Assembly: GCF_009856445.1 (NCBI RefSeq)
Contig: NZ_WMFA01000008.1
Coordinates: forward strand, 57,158 to 121,157
DNA length: 64,000 nucleotides
Source: Halobacillus litoralis
GTDB taxonomy: Bacteria > Bacillota > Bacilli > Bacillales > Halobacillaceae
Direction: 5' to 3'
Of this stretch, positions 42,153 through 49,970 are shown piece by piece (position 1 is the stretch's first letter; each line of letters begins with the position of its first letter). The notes below the pieces were generated by a model. That model saw only the letters and a program-made list of their open reading frames with translations. It had not been told where the DNA came from and ran no database searches. The position numbers were made by a program, and so were the translations under genes.

Positions 42153-42989
42153 ATGACTTGGAAACGGACGATAGTAGAAACCAGCCGCGGTACTTTCGAA
42201 GTTTTTGAAAAAGGACAGGGGCGCCCGCTTGCGGTCACTCATTTGTATTCAGAGTTCAACGAAACGGGAGACTATTTTGCAGAAGCTTTTGTAGAGAGCC
42301 ATCACGTCTACTTAATAAACTTGAAAGAGTGTGGAGGGTCTGACAGGGCGAAGGCCCCTCACGAACTGACAATGCTTGAAAGTGTCCTCGATCTTGAAGC
42401 CATCCGAAGTACATTAGGGTATGAATCCTGGGACTTTGCCGGTCACTCTACGGGAGGCATGCTTGCTTGTGTGTATGGGATCTATTTCTCGGGGAGCCTG
42501 GACACACTTATCATTGCTAATGCAGCAGCTCGGGAGTATATGACGTTTTCAAAGGATTGTATTTATAATGAATCCCACCCGGAATTCCATAACATGCAGT
42601 CAATGATCGAGGGGTTGAAAAAAGAAGACCTTTCCTCTGAAGCAAGAAAAGAATTAACCGTTGAACGAACAAAACTTTCTTTATGGAAGCCGCAAAATTA
42701 TGAACGCTATTTTAATCAAGGGATTGAAAAGAAGATGTCAGCCCTCCGCATGAACTTCTTTTCCCGAGAGCTTCACACGTTTGATGTGACAAGGAAGCTG
42801 AAACTCATAGCTGCCAAGGTGATGGTTGTATCTGGTGCGCATGATGTCCAGTGTCCACCTTCTTATTCGGAAGAAATCGCCGAAGCTATTCCCGGTGCTG
42901 TCCATCATAGGTTTCTTGAGAGTAATCACTACCCTCATCTTGAAGAGCGACTGAAATTCAGGCAAATGATCACCGACTACTTTGACTAG
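42153..42989 (+). CDS. Alpha/beta hydrolase, copy 1
   Basis: A 278-residue alpha/beta hydrolase: VTHLYSEFNETGDYFAEAF near the oxyanion hole, LKECGGSDRAK, nucleophile GHSTGGMLA (Ser), GAHDVQCPPSYSEEI (Asp) and SNHYPHLEE (His). The insertion between strand 6 and 7 (cap) is long and polar. A clear homologue with the same motif strings lies at 61.5 kb in an AT-rich region. Proline iminopeptidase-like or carboxylesterase activity is plausible. GGGAGGGGAAGG precedes the ATG. Confidence 0.88.
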   Translation: MTWKRTIVETSRGTFEVFEKGQGRPLAVTHLYSEFNETGDYFAEAFVESHHVYLINLKECGGSDRAKAPHELTMLESVLDLEAIRSTLGYESWDFAGHSTGGMLACVYGIYFSGSLDTLIIANAAAREYMTFSKDCIYNESHPEFHNMQSMIEGLKKEDLSSEARKELTVERTKLSLWKPQNYERYFNQGIEKKMSALRMNFFSRELHTFDVTRKLKLIAAKVMVVSGAHDVQCPPSYSEEIAEAIPGAVHHRFLESNHYPHLEERLKFRQMITDYFD

Positions 42990-43052
42990 CACAAACGGAG
43001 AGTGGTAAAGTTACTCATGATGACAGCGTTTTAACAAGGAAGGAGATTAGGG

Positions 43053-43337
43053 ATGCAGCAGGATAAACAACAAAGAAGAAGTGACTTTGCGAAGTTCAAA
43101 GAGCTGTGGTTTCTATTGTTCATGCTTTTGTTTACACTCTTTCATAACACGATGGTCATCCTTATCGGTGAGGGGTGGAGCTTCATCGGCTACAGCCTCT
43201 TGTTTCTGGTGATGTATACCTTGTTCCGCTGGCTGCGGAAGGTCGTCGTGTTCATGAGAAAACCATTGTCCTGGGGATCGCTGATCGGCTTTTACATTGC
43301 TGGTGTCTTCGTGCTCGGCGCGTTATTGATCCCATAA
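43053..43337 (+). CDS. Small membrane protein, three helices
   Basis: A 94-residue membrane protein with helices at about 19-38, 42-60 and 75-93. A basic cluster RWLRKVVVFMRKP separates the last two. Good AAGGAGA site. No family recognised. Located 63 bp behind the hydrolase gene. Confidence 0.72.
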   Translation: MQQDKQQRRSDFAKFKELWFLLFMLLFTLFHNTMVILIGEGWSFIGYSLLFLVMYTLFRWLRKVVVFMRKPLSWGSLIGFYIAGVFVLGALLIP

Positions 43338-43486
43338 AGGAAAAGGGAGAGGGGATCATGGGGATGAAAGTTTCGTTTCTTTCATTTTGATAGGGCACAC
43401 ATACATAAACGATGATTCGATTTGAATGAATGAAGGGATAGCACAGAGGTTTTAAAGGAACAAGACCCATTAAGGGGGGATTTTAA

Positions 43487-43936
43487 ATGGAGTATGTCAA
43501 AGAGCTTAGAAAAGAAGTAGGAACAAGACCGTTAATTCTACCCGGGGCTGTTGTGATTATCGTCAATGATCAGCAGAAGATTCTACTCCAACATCGCAAA
43601 GATGGCGGGTGGGGACTTCCTGGGGGTTTAATGGAGCTCGGCGAGAGTTTGGAGGAAACGGCGCGACGTGAAGTGAAAGAAGAAACCGGCCTCCATGTAG
43701 GGGAACTTGAACTACTGGATATCTTTTCAGGAGAGGACTACTTTTTTAAGATTTCCAATGGGGATGAACTGTACTCGGTGACGGCGGTCTACAGGACGGA
43801 CGAGTACAAAGGAAAGGTAGAGGTGGATGAGGAAGAATCCCATCAAATCACTTTCTTTTCTATCAATCACCTACCCGCAGATCTAACCAAGGAATACCGT
43901 GATTATTTGCAACCACATTGGAAAAAACAAAGATGA
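43487..43936 (+). CDS. Nudix hydrolase
   Basis: A 149-residue Nudix protein: GAVVIIVNDQQKILLQHRKDGGWGLPGGLMELGESLEETARREVKEETGL contains a complete box, and the C-terminal DEEESHQITFFSINHLP-LTKEYRDYLQPHW is typical of the YjhB/ADP-ribose-type relatives. AAGGGGGG upstream. The stop codon is 11 bp before the next gene. Confidence 0.92.
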   Translation: MEYVKELRKEVGTRPLILPGAVVIIVNDQQKILLQHRKDGGWGLPGGLMELGESLEETARREVKEETGLHVGELELLDIFSGEDYFFKISNGDELYSVTAVYRTDEYKGKVEVDEEESHQITFFSINHLPADLTKEYRDYLQPHWKKQR

Positions 43937-43947
43937 CGGGGGATTCG

Positions 43948-44211
43948 ATGCTTGAACTGTTGATGCTGATCATAACCGTTGTTTTAGTAGCGGGTTATAT
44001 CTATTTGATTTATAAGAAGAGGAAAAATTTGAAGAAGGAATATGGCTGGAAGAGCTACGTGACGCCGGGGGCTTTTGTAATCGCACCATTAGTGGCCTTG
44101 TTTTCCTATCTATTTGAATTCGGAGGCATTGCCACTTGGTTCATCCTTGGTGTTTGCTTTATTACCGGAGCATTTTTCACAAAATATTTGCCGGAGCCGA
44201 AAGAAGGCTGA
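43948..44211 (+). CDS. Small membrane protein, three helices
   Basis: An 87-residue membrane protein; helices at about 3-20, 40-58 and 62-80, with a KKRKNLKKEYGWK loop. GGGGGAT lies 6 nt upstream of this ATG; an ATG 15 nt earlier overlaps the Nudix stop (ATGA) and could be used by coupling. No family recognised. Confidence 0.72.
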   Translation: MLELLMLIITVVLVAGYIYLIYKKRKNLKKEYGWKSYVTPGAFVIAPLVALFSYLFEFGGIATWFILGVCFITGAFFTKYLPEPKEG

Positions 44212-44220
44212 TGGACACAG

Positions 44221-44250
44221 AACAGTAACCATTCAAGGTTGCTGTTTTTT
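44221..44250 (+). terminator. Rho-independent terminator
   Basis: AACAGTAACC pairs with GGTTGCTGTT (one G-T) around ATTCAA and runs into TTTTTT, 9 nt after the small membrane gene. Confidence 0.87.
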
Positions 44251-44337
44251 TATTTTGGAAATGTATCCCTTATATTTTCCTGTTCAACATAATTGTGAAG
44301 GGAAATGAAATAATAAGAAAAGAGTAGGAGGACGCTT

Positions 44338-45018
44338 ATGAATGAGTGGTTGGAATTCGTCGGAACAGGTATCATCGTATTTATTATATTGTACGTTTTA
44401 GCGAGAATTCTAAGCAAGAAGCTGATCTCACAAATGACGCTTTTTGACTTTATCGCAGGCATTACACTGGGATCTATGACTGCTACAACCTTCCTTGCTG
44501 ATAATGTGACGCTCTCAAGAGGAGCGCTTGGATTACTGACCTTCGCAGCCCTTGTTCTTGTCATCGACTATCTCACACTTAAAAGTTTGACGATACGAAA
44601 GCTTGTGAACAGTCAACCTACGCTGCTGATGGACAATGGGAAAATTCTTATAAAGAATATGAAACAAGTGCGATTCAATGTCGACGAACTCATTGCTGAA
44701 TTAAGAAAAGCGGGAGTGTTCCAGTTCAGTGATGTTCAGACAGCGATCTTGGAAACGGATGGTTCTGTAAGTGTTCTAAGAAAATCAGAGGCAACCCCTG
44801 TCACCTCTCGTGATATGAAGTTAGAAACAGCCCCTGCAAAATATTCACACGTGGTCATGGTCCAGGGGGAAATTCTCCGTCAACAATTGAATGCCAGTGG
44901 TTACAGTGAAGCCTGGCTGCAAGATCAACTGCAGGCGCATGGGATTTCCAATGTGAAGGAAGTACTGGTTGCACAGGTCAATCCTGATGGGACGATCTTT
45001 ATAGAAACAGTAGAATAG
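44338..45018 (+). CDS. DUF421 membrane protein (YetF-like)
   Basis: A 226-residue protein: three membrane helices in residues ~5-80 (FVGTGIIVFIILYVLARILSKKLISQMTLFDFIAGITLGSM with the conserved RxxGK-like/DF-GI core) then a cytoplasmic DUF421 domain (QPTLLMDNGKILIKNMKQVRFNVDELIAELRKAGVFQFSDVQTAILETDGSVSV) and a C-terminal repeat-like region (YSEAWLQDQLQAHGISNVKEVLVAQVNPDGTI). Matches YetF/YrbG/YdfR of B. subtilis, where some copies are spore membrane proteins. AGGAGGACG upstream. Confidence 0.92.
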   Translation: MNEWLEFVGTGIIVFIILYVLARILSKKLISQMTLFDFIAGITLGSMTATTFLADNVTLSRGALGLLTFAALVLVIDYLTLKSLTIRKLVNSQPTLLMDNGKILIKNMKQVRFNVDELIAELRKAGVFQFSDVQTAILETDGSVSVLRKSEATPVTSRDMKLETAPAKYSHVVMVQGEILRQQLNASGYSEAWLQDQLQAHGISNVKEVLVAQVNPDGTIFIETVE

Positions 45019-45143
45019 GTCTATGTTTTTTTGAGAAGCTTTTTTCCTGCAAAGAGATCGTGCATGTCGCCGGCAGAAGCAGAAAGAAAGCTTAGCCATC
45101 TGTCCTTCAGGATGAAAGTCCAGCTGGAGAATAACAGGAAGTG

Positions 45144-45173
45144 AGCAGACAATACGACGATTGTCTGCTTTTT
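45144..45173 (+). terminator. Rho-independent terminator
   Basis: GCAGACAAT pairs with ATTGTCTGC around ACGACG, then TTTTT. It lies 125 nt past the DUF421 stop; the rest of the 340-bp gap to the next start shows no gene. Confidence 0.9.
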
Positions 45174-45358
45174 CATGGTCAACCTTCGTCAAAATGAGGA
45201 GGGCCATTCTTTTGCAGGAATTTGGAAAAATGTGTTTAATTTTGTGGGAGAAAGGATATAGGGAGTTAGGTGGAAAATAGTGGGATGTGGAAGTCAGCTT
45301 TTGTCATTACATAGACCAGCCTCTTTTTTTACCGAATAAAAAATTCGGGAGTGTTTGG

Positions 45359-46267
45359 ATGTTAAAAAAGTGTAACCTGTTGTTGTTGAGTTTTCTGGTG
45401 CTGTTCCTGTTTCCTCTTCAGGTATTCGCTGCGGACATGTCAGCAGAAGACGTGTTGAAGAAATCGAATGAAGCGATGAAAAACCTGGACAGCTACTCTA
45501 TGAAACAAGTCTCCAAGGCGAAAATGCCGATGATGAATGAAGGAGAAGGAATGGAAACCACAACGATGTCCGATGTAACTATGGATCCTTTCGCCATCTA
45601 TTTGAAAACAGAATTGGCAGGAGAGACGACGGAGTCTTATTTTACAGAAGAAGGCTACTACAGTGAACTTCCAGGGCAAGGGTGGGTTCAGCTCTCTGAT
45701 GATTCCAGTCAGGAAATGATGCAGTCGATGCTTGCGGAAGGACAGATGGCTCAGGCGCTTCCATTAGCTGAGGATATGAGTGTGGAAGAAAGTGACGGTT
45801 CCTATGTCCTCCATTATGAGGGTGACGGGGAGAAACTTTTGAAAATGTCGATGAAAATGCTGCAACAAGGTATGGGTTCCAGTGAAGGTGAGCAGGGGTT
45901 AAAAGAACTGGGTGAAGAAATCCTTGATAAAATGACCATCAAAGATGTGACCTATAAAATGACGATCGACAAAGAAAATCACTATTTAACTTCCAGCTAC
46001 GTTCATTTGGAAATGGAAATCGAAACCGAAGAGGGCCAGCCGATGCCGATCACTCAGGAAACTGAAATGACACTGGAAAACTTTAATGGTGTCGGAGAAA
46101 TTCAAATTCCACAAGAGGTGCTGGATGAGGCTCAACCGATTGAAGATGCCATCGGAGGCGAAATGCCTGATACCGCAAGTCCGGATTTGATGTATGCTTT
46201 ACTTGGCGCAAGTGTAGTATTGCTTGCCGGAAGTGTTTTGTTCGTGAGAAAGAGATCCTTGCAGTAA
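45359..46267 (+). CDS. Secreted DUF6612-like protein with MPDTA sortase signal
   Basis: A 302-residue exported protein. Signal peptide LKKCNLLLLSFLVLFLFPLQVFAAD, then a LolA/DUF6612-like beta domain (VLKKSNEAMKNLDSYSMKQVSKAKM, DPFAIYLKTE, YFTEEGYYSELPGQGWVQLSDD, MTIKDVTYKMTIDKENHYLTSS). The C-terminus is a cell-wall sorting signal: MPDTAS, hydrophobic span (LMYALLGASVVLLAGSVLFV) and RKRSLQ, comparable to LPDTA/S signals of class D sortases. The next gene is such a sortase. ATG with GGGAGTG 6 nt upstream; longer readings lack a signal peptide at the right place. Confidence 0.83.
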   Translation: MLKKCNLLLLSFLVLFLFPLQVFAADMSAEDVLKKSNEAMKNLDSYSMKQVSKAKMPMMNEGEGMETTTMSDVTMDPFAIYLKTELAGETTESYFTEEGYYSELPGQGWVQLSDDSSQEMMQSMLAEGQMAQALPLAEDMSVEESDGSYVLHYEGDGEKLLKMSMKMLQQGMGSSEGEQGLKELGEEILDKMTIKDVTYKMTIDKENHYLTSSYVHLEMEIETEEGQPMPITQETEMTLENFNGVGEIQIPQEVLDEAQPIEDAIGGEMPDTASPDLMYALLGASVVLLAGSVLFVRKRSLQ

Positions 46268-46327
46268 AAAATAAGAGTCGGGCTCAGGCCTGGCTCTTTC
46301 AATCTTTCCATAGATGAGGAGGCCATC

Positions 46328-46966
46328 ATGCTGAACAAAGTCCTTTACATGCTTGTCGTGATCGGTTTGTCGTGCACTGCATATTTCACCTTTCAATGGT
46401 GGGACTCTACGAAGGCTGTTGAAAAGGTGACCGAAGAGGAAATCAACGAATGGCACTCCCAGGGACAGGCAGAGAAACCTGAACCTGTGGTTGTTAAAAA
46501 ACAAGAGAAAACGAAAACCACACGATATTCGAATGAACTACATATGTTTGACGATGGTGAAAAAGTGGGGCGACTGGTCATTCCTCATTTGAATAAAGGC
46601 TATGCCACCTATTGGGGCACGGATGAACAGTCGCTTCATCAAGGGGTAGGGATGTTCATAAGCAAGTGGACAACGACACCTGATGAGAAGCGTCATACCG
46701 TCCTGAGCGGACACCGCGAGACCGTTTTCACAGAGCTTGGGGAAATTGAAAAAGGCGCCCCGCTTTTTTATGAATATGAAGGGAAAAGGTACAAGTATGA
46801 GGTGGAGAAAACATGGGTGACGGATGAAGACGACCGCTCTGTCATCGTTGATCATGAGGATCCGACGCTTACATTAACGACCTGTTATCCTTTTGATTTC
46901 ATAGGGAGTGCCCCGGAAAGGTTTATTGTACAGTCAAGATTAGTCGATGTGCAGGAAATCGAGTGA
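46328..46966 (+). CDS. srtD: Class D sortase
   Basis: A 212-residue membrane-anchored transpeptidase. N-terminal anchor (VLYMLVVIGLSCTAYFTF), then a linker and the sortase barrel: GRLVIPHLNKGYATYWGTDEQSLHQGVG, catalytic His in TVLSGHRETVF, catalytic Cys in LTLTTCYPF and Arg in PERFIVQSRL. The spacing fits class D (YhcS-like), which recognises LPDT(A/S) in Bacillus. It is 60 bp after a protein ending in MPDTAS, its probable substrate. GAGGAGG precedes the ATG. Confidence 0.92.
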   Translation: MLNKVLYMLVVIGLSCTAYFTFQWWDSTKAVEKVTEEEINEWHSQGQAEKPEPVVVKKQEKTKTTRYSNELHMFDDGEKVGRLVIPHLNKGYATYWGTDEQSLHQGVGMFISKWTTTPDEKRHTVLSGHRETVFTELGEIEKGAPLFYEYEGKRYKYEVEKTWVTDEDDRSVIVDHEDPTLTLTTCYPFDFIGSAPERFIVQSRLVDVQEIE

Positions 46967-47079
46967 TTTGGCAGTAACTGAAGCTCATCAGTACTTGGCA
47001 TAATCGAACTTTTCCTGTGGGTCCAACGCGGGTCCTTTATAAACCTTAGTGATGATTAGTGAAGAAAGAGGGTTTGTAA

Positions 47080-47244
47080 ATGTCTGCATTATTTCTATTC
47101 ATAGGTATCCTGGGGTTGATTGTTTACATTTATATCACAAGAAAAAGCTTTTTCTCTGATGAGCGGAATGTGAAGTTATGGATCATGCTTTTTGTATTCC
47201 TGCCTTTGTTGGTCATGGGGTTATGCCTCTCCTTATCTTTTTAA
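47080..47244 (+). CDS. Small two-helix membrane protein, 54 aa
   Basis: Short ATG-initiated gene (AGAGGG 6 nt upstream) with helices ALFLFIGILGLIVYIYI and LWIMLFVFLPLLVMGLCLSL separated by TRKSFFSDERNVK. No homology recognised; supported by the ribosome binding site and regular two-helix topology. Confidence 0.6.
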   Translation: MSALFLFIGILGLIVYIYITRKSFFSDERNVKLWIMLFVFLPLLVMGLCLSLSF

Positions 47245-47378
47245 TGTTATGTCATATCCCCACCATCTTAATGGACGAGTAGGGGTTGTTTGGGAGAGGT
47301 GGACAAGCCAATTTCCTTTACCTACATAAGCGAAAGGCTTTTCGCACAAGCTAAGGAAAACGGGGAGTAGGTGAAATC

Positions 47379-48347
47379 ATGACTTTGTACCGGCTCGGTT
47401 ATGTAGCGATGAGTGTCCATTTGCAAAACGCTTCTCCATCTCAAACGATGACCTATAAACGATTTTCAGAGATTCGTGACGTGGAAGCGGCCAGACGGAA
47501 GCTGGAACGGATTGCGAAATCCAACCTTCACAACTGTCTGCGGTTACTGAAACATAATAAAGCTCATGATATCCACTTTTTTAGGTTGAGTTCACGGCTT
47601 GTGCCTCTTGCTACACATGAAGAGCTACAGGGTTGGGATTATTTGAATCCGATTAAGGAAGATTTGAGGGAATTGGGAGCGTATGCGGTGGAAAATGAGA
47701 TGAGGCTGGATTTTCATCCCGATCACTTCGTTGTCATCAATTCTCCGGATCAGGGAATTTTCAAAGCTTCGATGGGCGTGCTGAAGTATCATTACCTGCT
47801 GCTTCATCATATGGGTCTAGATCCTACTCATCGTTGTGTTTTCCATCTCGGAGGCAGATACAAGGATAAGGAAAAATCGCTGGAGCGGTTCATTGAAAAT
47901 TGGGCCCTGGTCCCTTCAGGCATTCAAAAGACCGTCATGATTGAAAATGATGATACCTCCTACACATTAGCGGATGGTCTTTATGTCTGTGAAAAGTTGA
48001 ACATCCCTCTCGTCTTTGATCTCCATCATCATTATGCCAACCATGAAGGGGAGAAATGGGAGGATCATTGGGCCCGTGTCGTGGATACTTGGCGTCATTC
48101 ACCCCTTCCTGTGAAAATGCATATTTCCAGTCCGAAGAGCGAAAAGGATTTCAAAAGTCATGCGGATTTTGTGGATGCAGAAATGTTCCTCGAGTTTGTA
48201 AAGAAAACGAATGGCTCCACAGACCAAATCGACTGCATGATTGAAGCTAAGCAGAAGGATGAAGCGTTATTCCGGCTTGTGGAAGAGTTGAAGCAGCATC
48301 CGGAAGTTGAGATGCAGGATGATAGTTCGTTTATTTGGAAAGGATAA
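47379..48347 (+). CDS. uvsE: UV DNA damage endonuclease
   Basis: A 322-residue TIM-barrel endonuclease that nicks 5' of UV photoproducts and abasic sites. RLGYVAMSVHLQNASPSQTMTYKRF is the conserved N-terminus, NLHNCLRLLKHNKAHDIHFFRLSSRLVPLATHE and the metal ligands DFHPDHFVVINSP, MIENDDTSYT, FDLHHHYANH and CMIEAKQKDEALF follow. The length matches the B. subtilis enzyme. GGGGAGTAGGTG upstream. Often a spore or stress repair gene. Confidence 0.96.
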   Translation: MTLYRLGYVAMSVHLQNASPSQTMTYKRFSEIRDVEAARRKLERIAKSNLHNCLRLLKHNKAHDIHFFRLSSRLVPLATHEELQGWDYLNPIKEDLRELGAYAVENEMRLDFHPDHFVVINSPDQGIFKASMGVLKYHYLLLHHMGLDPTHRCVFHLGGRYKDKEKSLERFIENWALVPSGIQKTVMIENDDTSYTLADGLYVCEKLNIPLVFDLHHHYANHEGEKWEDHWARVVDTWRHSPLPVKMHISSPKSEKDFKSHADFVDAEMFLEFVKKTNGSTDQIDCMIEAKQKDEALFRLVEELKQHPEVEMQDDSSFIWKG

Positions 48348-48358
48348 CTGAACCAGAC

Positions 48359-48568
48359 TCACTTATGATAATCCTGGTGTTTCGCACGTTCAAGGCCCCG
48401 TTTAATCAATTTTTTCAGACGACGTTTGATTCTTAGAAAAGGGATGAGTCGGTCTTCTTTCATCAGTTCATAAGTCAGGTGAGCGAATTCCTGTCTTTCT
48501 TCCGGTGTCAGAACGATGACTTCTGCAGGTTCTCTCTTAGGAAAAGGAATTAAATCTCCCACACGCAT
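48359..48568 (-). CDS. Small basic hypothetical protein
   Basis: A 69-residue product: FPKREPAEVIVLTPEERQEFAHLTYELMKEDRLIPFLRIKRRLKKLIKRGLERAKHQ. It is helical and strongly basic at the C-terminus, consistent with nucleic-acid or membrane-surface binding. AAGGAGG lies only 2 nt from the ATG but 8 nt from a GTG two codons later, which is the likelier start. No named family recognised. It is convergent with uvsE with an 11-bp gap. Confidence 0.65.
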   Translation of the reverse strand: MRVGDLIPFPKREPAEVIVLTPEERQEFAHLTYELMKEDRLIPFLRIKRRLKKLIKRGLERAKHQDYHK

Positions 48569-48703
48569 CGCCTCCTTCTTAAAGATTTATGCAGAAGGAT
48601 ACATAACATGCTCTAAATTAATGGTCTGTCTTAATGTTGGAAGGGGAGAAATGAGGATCATCTGAAAAGTGCGGACGAAGGTGATGGAACGTTGAATAGA
48701 GAA

Positions 48704-48753
48704 TTGCCCCCTTTCTACAAGCGTTAAGTAGGAGGCGGGGCATTTTTTTATGT
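48704..48753 (+). terminator. Terminator-like hairpin with no plus-strand gene in front
   Basis: TGCCCC...CTAC pairs imperfectly with GTAG...GGGGCA and is followed by TTTTTTT. It lies in a 317-bp gap where no protein gene is supported, so it could end a small RNA; otherwise the gap holds nothing I recognise. Confidence 0.5.
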
Positions 48754-48885
48754 AAGATTTTCTGATGAACATACATTATAAGAGAGCTCGTTTCCAACCG
48801 TAGTGTCGATGATGCAGCGTGATATAATAAGGATATAAATGGTTCATGACCCAATTTTATCAACTGGAATCTTAGGGAGGTTGCT

Positions 48886-49491
48886 ATGTCTGATTATAAG
48901 TTAACCATAGAGATCCGAAAGCCTTCTTATGCGCAGAATAAAACGGTAAGGGATTCCATTCCTCGTTCCTTGTGGAAGGCTGTGAGGCACCATGTCTTGA
49001 AGAAAAGTGATTTTCAGTGCCAAATCTGCGGCTTTCATGATGAAGAGAAATTGCATGCGCATGAAGTCTGGCAATATGACGAGGAGAAGTACCTTTTAAT
49101 CTTAAACGATATCCAGCCTTTGTGCCGGTCATGCCATGATTTGAAGCATATTCACCATGTCGGGCATCGAACGAAAGCCGGGAACACGAGTGATTTTGTC
49201 ATGAGGAATTTAAAGCGCCATTTCATCAAGGTCAATGATTGTACGGAAAAAGACTTTATAAGACATTACCGAAATCAACTAGCCAGGAGTACGACCGAAC
49301 CTGTTAGGAGGTCTATGGAGGATTTAATAGAATGGCGGGAGCGGATAGAGAAGGAAGCGTTTCTAATGGCACAGGATTGGAAGTTCGTGATCGGTGACAA
49401 TGTTCCATTAGCGAGTGAGATTGAGTCGAATCTCGATGAAAAAGGGTTGCTTTATGAACGGAATCACAAAGGTTCGTCTTCTTTGCTCTAA
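48886..49491 (+). CDS. HNH-type endonuclease domain protein
   Basis: A 201-residue protein with a zinc-ribbon HNH motif: FQCQICGFHDEEKLHAHEVWQYDEEKYLLILNDIQPLCRSCHDLKHI gives two CxxC pairs and the central HAHE and N residues of the beta-beta-alpha-metal nuclease. Residues 100-200 are charged and helical. No methylase, phage or restriction gene is nearby, so it is a lone nuclease or nucleic-acid binder. AGGGAGG upstream. Confidence 0.8.
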   Translation: MSDYKLTIEIRKPSYAQNKTVRDSIPRSLWKAVRHHVLKKSDFQCQICGFHDEEKLHAHEVWQYDEEKYLLILNDIQPLCRSCHDLKHIHHVGHRTKAGNTSDFVMRNLKRHFIKVNDCTEKDFIRHYRNQLARSTTEPVRRSMEDLIEWRERIEKEAFLMAQDWKFVIGDNVPLASEIESNLDEKGLLYERNHKGSSSLL

Positions 49492-49602
49492 TTTCTTAGT
49501 GAAATCTAAAAGTGGAACAATTTCCCCATAATTTTTCACCCGTTGATTTTATGTTAAGGTTCTAAGGGATGTGCACAAGATGAGAGCCAAGGGGGAAGTC
49601 AT

Positions 49603-49848
49603 ATGAACAACCGTGCTTTAGGAGTTTTATTGGTAGGACTATCTTTATTAACCGGAGTCATCGCGTACTCCATAGGTGAGCTGATCACAGCCATTAAAAT
49701 GTCAGCTGCCCATGTATCGGCATCGATATCCGGAGCGGATGGGCCAGGGATCGGTTGGGGTGGAAACCCGATTTTAACGACCGTTCCTATACTGGCTATA
49801 GCCATTTGTATACTATTAGGTTTTGTTGTTCTTCTTAAACGCAATTAA
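49603..49848 (+). CDS. Small membrane protein, two helices
   Basis: An 81-residue protein with helices ALGVLLVGLSLLTGVIAYSIG and TTVPILAIAICILLGFVVLL, joined by a glycine/serine-rich outer loop (SAAHVSASISGADGPGIGWGGN). Followed by a terminator. Not recognised. Confidence 0.7.
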   Translation: MNNRALGVLLVGLSLLTGVIAYSIGELITAIKMSAAHVSASISGADGPGIGWGGNPILTTVPILAIAICILLGFVVLLKRN

Positions 49849-49858
49849 ATGTGCCTTC

Positions 49859-49886
49859 AAAAGTCAGCGGAAAAAGCTGGCTTTTT
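49859..49886 (+). terminator. Rho-independent terminator
   Basis: AAAAGTCAGC pairs with GCTGGCTTTT (one wobble) around GGAAAAA and ends in TTTTT, 10 nt after the small membrane gene. Confidence 0.85.
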
Positions 49887-49933
49887 AGTATGCATCTTAG
49901 AAGAGCTTCCCTGGTCAGCGGACTTTACATAAA

Positions 49934-49966
49934 GATAAAACGTGCGTGGATGATCCACGCACGTTT
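49934..49966 (-). terminator. Terminator of the acyl-CoA dehydrogenase transcript
   Basis: On the minus strand AAACGTGCGTGGA / TCCACGCACGTTT, a perfect 13-bp stem with a TCA-type loop, ends in TTTT, 4 nt past the dehydrogenase stop codon. Confidence 0.9.
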
Positions 49967-49970
49967 CAAC

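Noticed and set aside
48587..48772. 61-codon minus-strand ORF in the uvsE-HNH gap
   Set aside because: No ribosome binding site, no recognisable motif, and it reads across a terminator-like hairpin.
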